This document shows, piece after piece, positions 1-12,458 of a stretch of DNA of 64,000 nt (its first letter is position 1; each line of letters begins with the position of its first letter). The position numbers were made by a program, and so were the translations under genes. The stretch is taken from positions 81,350 through 145,349 of the forward strand of contig AZLU01000100.1 of NCBI GenBank assembly GCA_002224055.1. The letters run 5' to 3'. Below the pieces are notes generated by a model that was not told the origin of the DNA, searched no databases, and was given only the letters and a program-made list of their open reading frames with translations. Source of the DNA: Pezizomycotina sp. ARF18. Taxonomy: Eukaryota; Ascomycota.

Positions 1-2095
1 TTCGTCGGCAGTGGGTGTTCGTGGATACGGATCCTCATCCTGCGCGCGCAGCGCTCCATGTAGCACTTCTTGCAGTTGCGGTCGTCGTGGAGCGTCATGT
101 TCGTGCCGTCGGTGGCGATGTAGTAGATGCAGGCCGTGGAGTTGACCTTTTTGATTACTTCTTCGTACTTGCGCGATTGATTTTCCCATTCCACCCGCTT
201 CGCTAACTTGTTTCGCTCGGCGACTTCTTCGATGCGTTCGTGGAGTCTTTTAAGTTTGTCAGAGTCCGCTGAATTGTCGTACCAGCGCTCAGCGAGGCAA
301 CCGTGTACCGGATCGCTGAAGATCGTGAGTTTGCTGCTGCTCAGCGCCGCCCGCTGGCTCAGATATGCCTGGACTTGCTGCAAGATTTGCATGTCGCGCA
401 GTTCCGGGAGCCGCAGGACGTCCAAAGATTCCGGCGTGAAGACCGGATCGTACTTCTCCAGCAGCGGATAAATCCTCACCGCGATCGAATCCATAAAGCA
501 CCACAGTCTCATCACCGTGAGTATCGCTTACTCTTCCCTTCCGGATTCCGTCGTAGTTGTCCCTAACCGATCCCATGTACTTGTGCATATCTGCAGCTAT
601 CTTCTCCAGCTGCTCGCAGTGGTAGCTTTTCAGTCCGGAATTCGGGAGGTCCGCGAGCTGCGTTAAATAATCGTATTTTCCCTGTAATTCCTCCTCCAGT
701 TGTGAGAGAGTGTAGTATTTATCCGCAAAATTTCCGAACGATTTCCTCGCCATTGCGATTACAGCCGAAGATTCCACGTCGAGGTTTAAAGTGCTGTTTC
801 CTTGTCCCCTCTTCTTGCTTCTCAAGGGATTATTCAGGATCTGATGGACGTAATCGTAGCTGTTCGTCAGGCTCAACCTCGTATCCTCCCCGCGCGCCTT
901 CATCGGCAGCGGCGCGATCCTCCTTTTCGTCTCCGACTTGAAGCTCTCCCACATGGACTCAACAAATCTACTCGCGGCGTGGACGCTGCCCATGATAATC
1001 TTCCCGTGCTTGTTGAATAATTCGTCGTATACCTCTCCTTCGATCTCCTTTATCTTCTCCAGCTTTGCCATGCGGCGGCACAGCTTCGCTTTCAATTCCG
1101 TCACCGCCTGGGGCGTAACACCCTTGTCAATTCCCGCCTCCAGGAATTTCGATAGCACGATCCCGATGAGGAATTTATAGTAAGCGAGCCCGTTTTCGCG
1201 TCCGAGCGCGTGGCTGAGCTGCCGCTCCACCGCGACGCGTAGTACCACCCAGTACGCGCTCCTCCTCCACGGATTCTCCGCGCCATCAGACCACGACACG
1301 CTATCCCTCACGCGCTTCCTGAGTACTTCCTGATCGACGCGTTTCCCGTTCGCTTCCAGCAGCGTCATGAACATGGACGTGATCAGCGTCGGATTCGCCG
1401 TTTCGCGGCTTTCGAAGGTTGACGTTCCGGAGCGGGCTGCGCGTGCTGCGAATTGCTTTACCGTTTCTGAGGATGCTTGCGAGAGGAAACGGGAGACTTC
1501 TTCGAGAGGGAAGGGGTTGAGAAGGTGCCGTAGGGGATTGAGACTGATGAGCCCGGGAAGTCGCGGGCCAGCGCGCCGGATTCGGATGCTAAGACGTCGG
1601 AGGAGAGAGAGGAGGCTTCGAAGGCTTCGAAGATGACGTTGTCTCCGGATCTACAGGTAATCCCCAACATCGTCAGCTTAAAATGAGATCCGCTCGCAAG
1701 AAAACCAGTGATGGAAAGAGAGAGAAAGCTACTTACGACCTATCCCAAACCCTCCTCACGATCAAGCCAGCATTCTGCCTCGTGACGTGCAGCACCAAGA
1801 ACCCACCGCTCTGCATGTTCCCCAACTCGTCCACCAAGCTCGCCTGATTGATCTTCCCCGGTAGGTTGACGGAGCGGGAGGCTTCTAGGCAGCGGCGGAT
1901 GACGTCGAGCTCAGAGTAGTAGCTATCGTACGCGGCGTCACGGAGGCTACGAACGGAGGCGATAAGCGCGTCGGCGAGGGCGGTATTAACGCTGTTCAGG
2001 AGAGCGTCTTCGCGTCCGGGAAGGTGATGAGGAAGGACGAGGTGGTCGATAGCCGACGCCATTGCCGCCGTGGAGAGCGTTGATAGCAGCACCAT
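1..2095 (-). CDS. N-terminal part of a giant DUF6606/DUF3638-family protein (partial, two frame breaks)
   Basis: The start is near 2095, with a second Met at 2062. The protein opens with the family hallmark around 'DHLVLPHHLPGRED', then 'LVLHVTRQNAGLIVRR'. An 86-nt intron (1651-1736, GTAAGT...TAG) follows, and exon 2 resumes with 'DNVIFEAFEASS' and 'DFPGSSVSIP'. Further on come 'LRKRVRDSVSW', 'WRRSAYWVVLRVAV' and, toward the window edge, 'KKCYMERCARRMRIR'. This order matches the N-terminal DUF6606 region of very large (about 3000 aa) fungal proteins that also carry DUF3638 and DUF3645. Their molecular role is not established. The gene continues past position 1. The conserved reading leaves its frame near 1515 and again near 530, each by one base. 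I infer sequencing or assembly indels, but cannot exclude a pseudogene. Confidence 0.85.
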
Positions 2096-2368
2096 CGAGT
2101 AGGATTGTGATGTTTGGCTTTTAAGAATGCTGGCTCCGAGGAGCAGACTCGGATCGTTAAGATGATGGAAGAAGATGAGATGTACGAAACTTGTCTCGTC
2201 TTCGTCAGTTCGTAGCAGTAGTAAAAGATGCGTTTAACAGTAGTTGAAGGCGTTAAAAGTGCGTGACTGTTAGTGATTTTGGTTGTTGGTGAAGCGAAGA
2301 AAAGCAGAAGGAGATAGAAGCGGCGGAGGAAGAAAACGGCGTACATAAATAAGTAAATTCGGCAGCCG

Positions 2369-2430
2369 AAAAAAAAAAAAAAAAAAAAAAATTTTTTTTT
2401 TCAATAAGTATATTAATTAATTAATTAATT
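2369..2430. repeat. A23/T10 homopolymer junction plus TTAA microsatellite
   Basis: A run of about 23 A is followed directly by about 10 T and then by four to five TTAA units. It lies about 275 bp upstream of the DUF6606 gene start, so it may sit in that gene's promoter region. The rest of 2431-3700 holds no gene I can support, apart from the hairpin listed separately. Confidence 0.8.
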
Positions 2431-2796
2431 GGTTCCTCCAAAGCCTTATACAAGCGTATGACCGTTATAATGACATCTCACAGTGATTTCTACTAATATG
2501 CATATATGTACTGCAGGCATACAAAAGTATTCCTCACTGGGAAATGCCTTTCACGTTTGTATTCCTTCTAGTGGCTTCCTTTCGCCTTGGAAGCAGCTAT
2601 GGTGATGTACGTCCTCAGCCTCGTGTTGAAACGCCAACAAAAAAAAAATACTCCATGGACGAGCTGTTTTGCTGTGGTGGAGGGATAAAATACTCCATAA
2701 TCCTTGTGGAATCCACATCTGCGGCGCTTAAGCACTAAGGTGTCTGATGCCGATGCCAAAAGTGAACAAACAAAGGATTGTAGTCGCGGTCTAGAC

Positions 2797-2831
2797 GGGG
2801 CCTATTTTACCACTAACATGGTATAGGCCCC
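2797..2831. other. GC-rich hairpin in gene-free stretch 2431-3700
   Basis: GGGGCCTAT...ACC pairs with GGTATAGGCCCC across a short loop, giving a stem of about 12 bp. It precedes an open 67-codon stretch (2843-3046) with no recognisable features. I see no coding gene between 2431 and 3700. The hairpin could be a terminal-repeat remnant or a transcript structure; nothing decides between these. Confidence 0.5.
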
Positions 2832-3715
2832 GGGGGTAGTGCATGTTGGGCGCATGTGTTGGCATGGTTTTCGTTCTCGCGGCAAAAATTGAGAGGCTCG
2901 CGGCTCAGTGCATGAAGTCCACTGCCTCAATAGGGCAAAAACCAATCGGAGTCCCTGGCTGGCCTGGTAGAAACACGGTTATTGTAGGCTACTATGGGCT
3001 AAAAACTGCCGCGCACCCCGATCTTGTGGATTGGCTGGAAGGCTAGATAAGGCAATGTAACGGTCGCGTTTTGGGGAAACAAAGCTCAAGTTGTGGGCAA
3101 GTCTTAAAGGCTGGAAGTATGCCACTTGAAACCGTCAATGATCGCTTGCTCTTTTCGAAGCAACATTTTGGTTTCTATATTAAGAGCTTCTAGTTCTTAG
3201 CAGAAGCAGGAACGAATGACATAAACCAGCGCGCAGACTAGAAAACATCACGCCGGCAAGGGAAGTAGTTGCGCTATTATAAGGTGCAACATAAATGTGC
3301 GTTCTTTGTAAGCAATAACGCGTTTTATATCCAACGTACATACATCTAGGGCCGTTATCTGTGGAAGTGGAAAGGATAATATCGTGACTTACTACGGAGT
3401 CTAGATTCCTTGAGCGATGGGTTTGATGATATTGCTGTTGTATATTAGATATAAAAATCGATTTAGCCGACATTAGACGACGTCACTACTATTGAGATGA
3501 GATCTAGATGTATGGATGGTCAGTTTAACATTGACTACAAATTATTCATTAAGACTACTACTATTACTACTGCTAACACTAATGTTCGTGATGGGATATG
3601 TCGCTCTGCTAACAATGAAAAGAAATTGAAACAAAAGGGATGACGTGCAAGGACATTAAGGGCAGACCATCGATCGTACCGGAGAATTTGGAAAGAACCA
3701 ACACTCATTCTACCC

Positions 3716-4248
3716 TTAGAAGCTACCACCGCAATACGCGTACTCCCGACAATTCACATTCCCCGGCAAGCACTGTATGGCCTTCTGCCCGTCCGACATC
3801 CCCGGCAACCAATCGCTCTTAAAGCACCACTCGCTAAAAAACATCGCTCTCATCGTTACTATTCTTACAATACACCCAGCCAATATGATCCGTGACGCTA
3901 ACCTGCGCATTTTCGTACGTCTCGCTCTGCCAGTAATAGCAATCGTACGCGTTGACGCGGAAGTAGATGGATTGCTCATTGGGGATTACGCCGTTGACGA
4001 TGGAGGGGTCGTTTATGGGTTGACGGTAGTATTGCACCGGTCTTCGAGCTGGGAGAGGTTTGTGTCGTAGGTTATGGAGGAGGTACAGTCGGCGGGTGGG
4101 GAGCGGGGGTCGATTTGGTCTTGGAGAGGCCGGTGCATTGGGTGCATTTGTTGAGGGAGATGCGGGTTAGTTCGTTGGGCTCCCAGATTGCGGAGGCGGT
4201 GGAGGAGAGGAGGGCGGCGGTGAGGGATAGGATGGTTGACGTATACAT
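3716..4248 (-). CDS. Small secreted cysteine-containing protein (frame broken)
   Basis: The start at 4248 opens a typical signal peptide (MYTSTILSLTAALLSSTASA) followed by a mature part. The mature part has paired cysteines ('KCTQCTG'), a Tyr-rich middle ('AYDCYYWQSE', 'HIGWVYC') and a Cys-containing C-terminus ('WCFKSDWLPGM', 'CLPGN', 'CREYAYCGG'). The total is about 175 residues and about 9 Cys, in the size range of fungal secreted effectors or surface proteins. The frame shifts by one base near 4125, 4045 and 3840, each at a C or T homopolymer, while cysteine spacing and composition stay coherent. I do not recognise a named family. The prediction of export rests on the signal peptide. Confidence 0.6.
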
Positions 4249-6841
4249 TTGGCGGTGGTGGAAGGAAGAATTTGAAAGAGCGACGAATTTGAATGGAAAA
4301 GAAAGAGCGGCGAGTGGTTTGTAAAAGAGCGACTACTGGTAGGTAAAAAGAATGACTGTAAGCGTGAAGAAGTCGAATCCTTGCGATCGATATGTTGCAA
4401 GATGATGGTGAAAGAAAACAGAGAAGAAAGAAACAGAAGAAAAAACCTCCGGTACTATTAATATATTCAATTGTCCCAGAGTTCGTGTAAGTAAGACAAA
4501 ACTCAATGTTGAATGTGTTTAGGACACGAGACCCTCGTAAACCAAACACTTTTTCGAGATCCGCTTTACACGTTGGTACTACGGTAGATCCATCTCGGGC
4601 AATTCAAATGTGAAAAGGAAAAATGCTATTGTCAACTTGAACTTCCTGTCGATCGTTCCAAATACTTCAAAATTCTCCGGATCATCAATTCATAGAACCG
4701 CATGGATATAAGTATATCTATAGGAACACCGATCATACCATGTTAAGGATTTATAAAGGCCAAAGAATGTCAGATGTGACATGGTGCCTTCGAAATATTG
4801 GCTTAAGAAGGGGGCGCTCGTGGGAGATGTATCATGGTCTTCATGCTCGATCGAGCATATAGCGCGAGAGATCTAAATTCGTTTATAAAACTTAATGGCC
4901 ACGGTAAGGCGGTATTATTTCCCACCGACGTTTATACAAATAACGCTTCGAAACAAGAGGGTTCTCTAGTGGAGCCCCCCGGAAGGTTTCCTCATGTAAA
5001 TTGATGTAACTATGGATTAAAGGTTGAGCATAAATGAGATCCAGTAAAAGTTATAGCTTTCTACGAGGTACCGGTTGTATCCCGTCGAAAAATTCAGCAA
5101 TCGGTTGAGAGGTTTGGCGAAGCATGACCGTAAACGTTCAGAATACCACATCGTGATTAACTCAACGGGCCCGGCTGGTGCAAGCTCTCTCTAAAGTCCC
5201 CTTTACAACTCTATAGTATCAATCCTTTAACGATAACATTATGCCTTAGACCTAGTCGCGGATCAACTTTCTGTTTCTGATAGAGTCAAAACACTGAGGC
5301 TCGTATCGTGATTAGCGTGTTTCTACCGATTCCTCTTTACCGTCCTCCATTTTGAAGTGTGCCTATTTGAAACCGTATTCGAATTTTTCGTTTTTTCACA
5401 AGTTATTCCAGAAACATTGCAAATATTTTTTTGAATAAGCAGTTTAAACTATAAGCAGGCTTTTGCAGGTTTACAGTGATATTGAATTAGTTAAAGCCTC
5501 TTCCGTGCGTCCAGCTTTCCTACGAGGTAGCTATTTTTAGTTCGATATTTTTTATTTTTTATTTTTGGGAGGAGCCGACTTGATAGTACACCTCAGCGAT
5601 GCTTTATAAGAGTTCAACTGAGCTTGAATTTAGAGCTTGGATTGGAGTACACCAACGTAACTATCAGTCTAGTTTTATTGAAACAGCACCGGGCTATTCC
5701 ACAGGTCAGTACAGTGTCGTTTCGAGGTTCTAGCAGGCGTATATTCGCCGGAAGTCATCGTTAGACCACCAGATTAGCATATATTTTTCAGCGTTGTCAA
5801 CCAAAAAAAAAAAAAAAAAAAAAAAACTGCGATTACAGTACCTTTTCCGGGAAGTTACCGCCAGAGAAGGATGGCTTGAACTATTCCTCCGACTATACAA
5901 CACTCGAGTATTTGCACTGGTACCGTTCTACAAGAGCTATCATAGCTATACGTTGTATCAGGAAAGATCTTACTCGTCGTCAGAACAAAATAGGCAGCCT
6001 ACTCCAAAAACATGATTATATTTCGGAGTTGAGACCGAGACTTAAACAATACTACTCGCCTCAGTAGGACAACTATCACTGAGGTCTGGCGGGAGCTAAA
6101 AATCAAGGCATCCAATCTGAACCCTCCTAAACGCCCACTTCCCCGCTTTTTTCGTTCGTCGCGAGAAATCTGTCAAGATATAACTAACCAACTGCCTTGC
6201 GCACGGATAAAAGGGGCTGAGCTGCTGATGTTGAATACTTCGGATTTGATTCCTTGATACTTGGAGGATTAGTTAGTTGGTCGCTGCGAATCGCTATCCG
6301 GAGGTTCCGGCCACAAGGCAGCAACAACAAACCCCGGAAAAGACGAGAGCCAATGATGCTATTCTTGGCGGTTGTGGGCGGCGACCTTGTCAACGAAGGG
6401 ACCTGGAAATTTTATAATTTGAAACGAACGGTCAATCAGAAACGCATGTTTGGCACGTTTTGCTAGCTAGCTGAAGAAGGCAGCTGGATAAGCTTCGAGA
6501 GAAAAGTTTCATGTTTTGAGGTGGAAAAATGCCGCCATAGGGCATGTTTGTTATGAAATTAATATTAAACACAAGAAATGGATTTGAATAACAAAGGAAT
6601 TGTAAAGAAAGAAAGAAAAAAATGGTATCTCGAAGGGTATCGTAGCTATGAAGCCTAAGAAAAAAAAGAGGAAATATTGAAAGGAAAACGTAAGATGTTT
6701 AAAGGAATGTAGAGAAGTGAAGTGTGTGCAATATGGAGACAAAGGAAGAGAAGTGAAAGATATACAAGGTGAAAGCCATTTACAAAGTTGATAGTATAAA
6801 GTGAAAAGTAGGACAGATGGTTATTTGGCTTAGTAGTCGTA
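4249..6841. other. Gene-free interval
   Basis: No open stretch here has family motifs, a signal peptide or splice-supported structure. The only clear features are an A24 tract at 5803-5826 and T-rich low complexity around 5548-5567. Pyrimidine/purine-biased sequence at 6600-6840 gives Phe/Leu-rich spurious ORFs on the minus strand. Confidence 0.5.
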
Positions 6842-8844
6842 CTAAGAAGCGGGAGTGGAACTCGTGGAAGCCTCCGCAGTCTCAGTCGGGATGGGACTCT
6901 CGTAAGCATCGGTTATAGAGATGACGCTAGGACTCTTATAAGCGCTCGTCGTAATAACGGTAGCCGGACTGGAAACGGCCGCCGGGACAACGCTCTAGAC
7001 CGCAGCAGGAACAATGCTCATCGTGGTACCGTTAATCCCGCTAGGTTTCTTACCGGCTCCCTTCCTAAAGCAATCCTGTCCAAACCCACACTCCGGATCG
7101 TCCTTATGGAACCAGCTAGAGATCTCATTGTAATTCCAGCAGTGGTCCAGATCTTGACCGGATCGGTCTTCCACAGGTCGTAGTCATGCTTACCAAATAT
7201 GTCGAGCGTGGCGTACAGCCTGTTGTCGAATCCCATCTCGAAGCTCATACCTTGACAACTGGCGTCCTTGGGCGACTGCATGTTCGTGATAATCTTTCCG
7301 TTGGGTCGAGGTAGGTGGAGAGACCCGCACCGGCTTTAGCGTAGACGGAGGGTTCTTCGGTTACACTTACGCCCTTCTTCCAGGTCCTGCCGATGGTGAT
7401 GCTAACACCGAAGTCAAGAGAGAAGCGGACACCGGCGCGTGCTTCGGCGGAGATTTCGGCTTCGAGGTCGAAGATGGCTTTAGGAGTGGGGGACCAGTTG
7501 TTCTTTTGCGAGTTGGCGAAGTTAGTAAGGTCGATCCGAGCGTTCGCGTTGTCCCACTGGAGACGCCGCCGATGAGGACTTTTCCGGTGGTCTTTACTTG
7601 ACCTTGGAGGAATGGCTCGAGCGAGAGGGAAGGACCTGCGGTGAAGAAACCGCCGAGGGTGAACGGAGACAAAGGGTACGTGAAAGTCTTGGAGATTTCG
7701 GCAGATAGCGGGTTGGTGCCGCCGTCTCCGCCGTGAGTGGCGTACTGCTCGTTCGCGGAGACGCCGATGGCGATCTGAGCCAGCGAGGACTGCGCGACGA
7801 TCGCCGTAGCGCCGGTAACACCCCTGAACCAGCTCCAGGAGATGGAGCCAGAAGTAGAGATCGTGCCATTAATTCCGCAAGCGACACAAGCGACGCTAAG
7901 ACCCGCCTCATCATCGGACCAGAGGGTCTTTCCGGGACCCCAGGGGTATTATCGTCCATGAGCCTGAAGTCCACATAATGCTTCTTGTCCCAGGTGTAAC
8001 CGCCCCAGCCCAGACCCCTACGCTTCAGCGAGGTCTTCCCCGTCATCGGTACGAGACCAGTCTCCGGCCACGTACCCTCGAACTGCAATTCCAGATCATC
8101 AACATCGCGCTTCTGGTACTCGTAACCAGTTCCGTGCTGCGAGTTCAAACACTTCTTGTGGTCGTTGCCCCAACCAAGTCTGAAGTCAGTCACGACTTCC
8201 CCCTCGGTAGGTCGTCGTAGCGTATCGTCAGCGTCCACTGGCTACCCTCCTTAACGGGCGTCTGGCGGACGTCGTACGACTGCTTGAAGAACTGCAGAAC
8301 GTCGGGCTTCCCGCATCCGGAACCGTACGCGTCCATGAAGGTTTGGCGGTTGTTCTTGTTGCCCCACCAGAGATCCATGGCAGCTTTCGCGTCCTTCTCG
8401 GACTTGAAGGATACTTTAAGCTTTGCGTTGCCCGTGCTATCGGGTTCATGGCATTGGATATCGGATACCAAATCAGATGCGCCGAGATTGATAACCGGCG
8501 TTTTAAAACTGACGAGCAGAGCGGCGGCGACGGGGCGTTGTCCGTTCTCGGGTTGGAGGTTAGAGTCGGCGAACCAGAGCAGGTGGCGAGGCTTCGGCTC
8601 GAGGCCGTCGATTCGATCCACGGCCGAGTCAGGGTGGTTTAGGGGAGCGAGAATGACGTGAGGAATGCCAGAGTGATCCGTCTCGTTGTATGGCCACATA
8701 TCCAATTGCGGCGTTGCCCGGCGCCGGAGCAGCCGCGGGAGTCGCCTGGTAAGTGTTGGTTGTTTGGGGCCTGTTTACGGCGGCGGCAAGCACCGCCGTG
8801 GCCGTCAGTGGAACCAGTCCCAAGGGTATCAACGAGAACTTCAT
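6842..8844 (-). CDS. Secreted DUF7029/DUF7223-type protein with Ser/Thr-rich C-terminus
   Basis: The signal peptide starts at 8844 (MKFSLIPLGLVPLTATAVLA). A DUF7029-like region follows: 'VINLGASDLVSDIQC', 'LKVSFKSEKDAKAA', 'GSGCGK', 'TDFRLGWG'. A DUF7223-like region comes next, with the Cys pair 'SVACVACGINGTIS', repeated beta-type segments ('FTLGGFFTAGPSLSLEP', 'AEISAEARAGVRF') and a tail ending in a Ser/Thr/Pro-rich stretch. These domains occur in secreted fungal proteins of unknown biochemical role. The frame shifts at about 8705, 8200, 7935 and 7150, and probably in 7370-7600, all at short G/C runs. An in-frame TAG lies at 6995-6997, but 50 further codons of matching Ser/Thr-rich composition run to the stop at 6842. 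The reading therefore probably extends that far. No intron is needed. Confidence 0.75.
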
Positions 8845-10399
8845 GTTTTGAAATATATATTTGAGAGAATGGAAAGGAAACAAAAAAAATGTGTGACTGA
8901 AGAACTATATATATGAAGTGAAAAAATATCAATAACAATTTCAAAAAAAAAAAAAAATGAATAGCACAATGGCTCTCCTGATTGAGCTTCGTGAGTTAGT
9001 TAACAGTAGTAGGAGCCTGTGGCCTGGCGAGCTTGAAGCAACGAACAAAAAAAAGAGAGAATGACGAAGGCGAACAGTCTCCATCTTATAATCTTTCATC
9101 GCAAATCTAGACGATATATCTTCAATTGCGCTACTGGGTTTGCTGTTCGTCCATTTTCCATCGGTGTAGCCGGGTTCGTACATCCTCTCGTTATCTTAGC
9201 ACTCGCTCGTCGAACCAGCGAAAGTTCCCTAGCAAACTCAGGTTGAAGGGCAAATAGCCTCGCTCAGGTACATTCTGGTTGGCTACCCAGCGGCACTCCT
9301 TACCGTAACCAGTAAGAGTGGCAATTTCCGTTTTACCAGCTCTTGAGGCTCCCCCTAGCCAGGCTATGGTGTGATCCTTGCGGTGATTGGACCGCGGCTC
9401 CCTTGTTTAAAACTGCAAGGTACCGTTGACAGCCCACAATTTGAACCAGAAAGTTCTGAACCCCAGGCAAAAGGAATCTACCGGAAGTCTTAGGAACTGA
9501 ATATCTTAGCTAAGGGGGAAAAAAAGAGGTATAATTTTCTGGGCAGACTGCCGGATGGGAAGGTAACGGTTCTTTTCTTTGCTCGAGTGATATGATTAGA
9601 GGCCTGTCGAGTTCGTTTCTTATCGCAGTGTGGTTCCTGAGTAACTGAGTTAAAACAACGTGGGTGTGTCCAGTACTTGCGAGCACAAAGCCTCAGGAGC
9701 CGAGGCTTACGTTTACTCTGAATCCAAAGAATACATCGTGGCGATATCTATATTTGTCACCGGCAAATATGTTTAGAATCGGATGGTAGTAACACGCAAG
9801 GATCGCGATTCTGAACATGATGAACCGAAGAAGTGAAGGTCCTTGTCAAATTACAGTGGCCTCGCAAGGAGAGGAGAAGAGGCTCCGCGTGTCCTGTCCA
9901 TATCAGGCGGAGGTTCTTCAGACCTTCCGTTTCAACGGTGGTTTCTCACTAAAAATGATTTGCTGTTTCTCGCTAAAACTTGGGGAATGTTTCAGAGAAC
10001 AGGCATACTCCTTGATAGTATCACCAATATATTATAGACATCGCAAGGGTTATTGTCTCTGGAGGAAATGATTAAGAAGGAGAAATATCTAATCTCTCTC
10101 AGCATCGGTGATCCATGTGATATCCGTTATTTAGCGGTCGGGAAAGTCACGAGGAAGCCATGTTTCTCTCGATCATCTCTTCACCTTCGTCTTTCAGGAC
10201 GGGATGACTATTTTGACTATTTTTGCAAAATTTGGCGAGGTGCATACGGCCACTTTTTAATCGAACCTTGTCAGGACACATGGAATACTCTTGTTCTGAA
10301 AGTTCGTCAAGTTATCCTGATGAGGTTAACCAAAACGTAAATCCGGAATTACTCCTGATCTGCGATGGTTGAACATGTAAACAGGCATATTCAAGACAA

Positions 10400-10579
10400 T
10401 CATCTCCATCCGCGCTCGTCCATGGTCAATTGCTTGCCTTGAGGATTAAGTATCATGAGCCTGGCCATGGAGGAGTATCTTGGGTTCTTTTTGACATCCT
10501 GGGAGGTGGAGAATGCATAAGGATTCGTCCCCACACAAGTCATGGGATGAGTGCGATTTGGAACTCCAACGTCAATGCA
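10400..10579 (-). pseudogene. Coding-like 3' exon remnant, unknown family
   Basis: The minus strand is open for about 59 codons, ending at a TGA at 10400-10402. Its protein-like composition includes 'DVGVPNRTHPMTCVGTNPYA' and 'YSSMARLMILNPQG'. The residue pattern and lack of low complexity suggest a genuine protein C-terminus. I cannot name the family and find no clear upstream exon. It may be the last exon of a degraded gene. Confidence 0.35.
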
Positions 10580-11088
10580 TGAGAGCTCGCATTAACGATT
10601 TCTCGGAGATACGACCTCAGACTTGAGACTAAGTCTAAGCCGCAGTTGTAACGAGCCCGCTTCAAGCGCCCAGTCGTCAGAGCAATTTAAAGAACCATTT
10701 ATTTCTCGGTCGTCGAGTCTTTAATGGAATTCCGGAATTACATCGAGCTATAGCCTATACATCCATCTATAACTCGAATTCCTCCGCGGAACTTAGGCAT
10801 CGTGAGAGTTCGATGGGCGTTCCGTGATTCACCGCCTTGCAAGATATAATAGCTGGTACAAGTCTACCTTCATGCGGGACATGACCTGTAATAGCTACAA
10901 CCCTTGAGGGTTTGCACTGGCGGCGCCGGTGGTTCGCCGGTATAGGCAGTTATGCATACTTGAAGATATTTCACTCGTCGTTTCATCATTGCCAGTGGTA
11001 TCTAAAGTATCGTGAGTATAATAGCTTGCTTGTGGTTGTTAGACTTGGATAAGAGCCGTCCCAGTCTACACTTTACAACTCGTTCGAG

Positions 11089-11110
11089 AAGGTCTGTATA
11101 TACAGACCTT
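11089..11110. other. 22-bp perfect palindrome
   Basis: AAGGTCTGTAT is followed immediately by its exact reverse complement. It lies in gene-free DNA. It could be a dimeric binding site or the joint of a small inverted element; no neighbouring gene tells which. Confidence 0.7.
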
Positions 11111-11307
11111 GTTTCCCTTCAGCCGGCCAGTAATAGATAATGAAGAACGAGGTTAAGCTGCATGTAGTCTTCCAAGACTCACGATAACGCAGATTCTGTT
11201 ATTCGAAGGTTCCTTGTTATGGCGGCTGTCTTCAAGATAAGACGGACGATGTCACCTGTATGTCATAGCGCATTATCCCGAATAACTATGGCTATCACTA
11301 TCATGAT

Positions 11308-11311
<4 letters not shown>

Positions 11312-11345
<34 letters not shown>
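11312..11345. repeat. T34 homopolymer
   Basis: This is an uninterrupted run of about 34 T, the longest homopolymer in the window. No gene is adjacent. Confidence 0.9.
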
Positions 11346-11346
<1 letters not shown>

Positions 11347-12369
11347 GAGAAAACAATGCGGTGTTTAAGACGAAACCCTTGCAATTTTTGCGAATGTACC
11401 TACGAACCCTGCAACCTGCCACGCATATGACTAGAAAAGCTTCGACTCCAAAGCAAGCGAGTTCAGCGGTTTATCAGACAGATGAGAAGCTTTGCGCTGT
11501 TTCAAGAAAACTGATATTCCGAATTAGTATTACGAAGTTGCCGGTTCAGGAGTTTCGAGGTAGCCGTACTGGGGACTAAAAGTATGCGTTTACCAGTTCA
11601 CGATATGTCGTCGCGATTTACAGGTTGTTGAATGCCTAAGCTTTTCTTTACCCCTATAGACCTATTCATCACGCTAAGAAGAAAAGGGAAGCTGATTTCT
11701 TCTGATATTTTCTGATAAATTACCGAGATACACGGGCATATGATCGATGGAGTAATGAGAACTCCGAGACGGAAAACGTTTTTTTGTATTCGGAAGATAA
11801 ACGAGGTGTAAGAAAGATCAAAAATGACGGAGTGACATGATATTAAACTTCCATAACTAACGGAGTTGCCAGTTTTAGTATCCCTGAGAACCGAATCTGA
11901 TTGCCTAACCTTACTGAGAACTAGCATCCTCCTAGTAGGAGGCAGGAGAGCTCAAGGGATTGAAGCGAGAGGGGTGGAGCGCATGCAGAGGTACGAATTG
12001 GCTTTAGGCAAGGAAGAGAAATTAACCATTGATATTATCATTATTGAATTCTACAGAATATTTTACTGCCAATCGCAAATTAGTGTAATTAATCATTTGC
12101 GATCCTGTACGCTCGATGTTCGCTGTTGCACTAGGCTTCCGCTGTCGTTGTGAGAAATAACCCACGATTGCGCGGAAGTTTGCACAATGTTTCTTTTAGC
12201 AGCGGTGCTGAGCCAGGAAGCCTTCTCTGGAGATTTGCGTTATGTCACGGTGAAACCTTCGATACAGTGCTGAGACTCCTTCTGCAAAGAGCGACACATA
12301 CCCGGTATCGAGAACGCCACGATCAAAAGTTGTTGTTGTATATCTGGAGCTTCTAGCCTTGAATCGGAA

Positions 12370-12424
12370 TTTTTTTTTTTTTCTTTCTTTCTTCTCTCCA
12401 ACGTCACCGACATTAGCACCAACA

Positions 12425-12456
<32 letters not shown>
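12370..12456. repeat. T13 and A29 tracts in inverted orientation
   Basis: A T13 run followed by (CTTT)n-type sequence is separated by about 45 bp from an A29 run followed by A/G-rich sequence. The arms are therefore complementary and could fold. I see nothing coding around them. Confidence 0.8.

Positions 12457-12458
<2 letters not shown>

Noticed and set aside
2544-2738. 64-codon ORF with a signal-peptide-like start
   Set aside because: The hydrophobic N-terminus is short. There is no promoter or homology evidence, and the region also reads open on the other strand.
4013-4549. 178-codon minus-strand ORF
   Set aside because: Its 5' part is low-complexity Phe/Ser/Pro sequence upstream of the real signal peptide at 4248. 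Only the last segment belongs to the secreted protein.
6551-6909. Minus-strand Phe/Leu/Ser-rich ORFs
   Set aside because: They arise from purine-rich low complexity on the plus strand. The part from 6842 belongs to the DUF7223-gene tail in another frame.
7594-8238. 214-codon minus-strand ORF taken as one protein
   Set aside because: After the first third it leaves the conserved frame. The Arg/Ser-rich remainder is an out-of-frame shadow of the DUF7223 gene.
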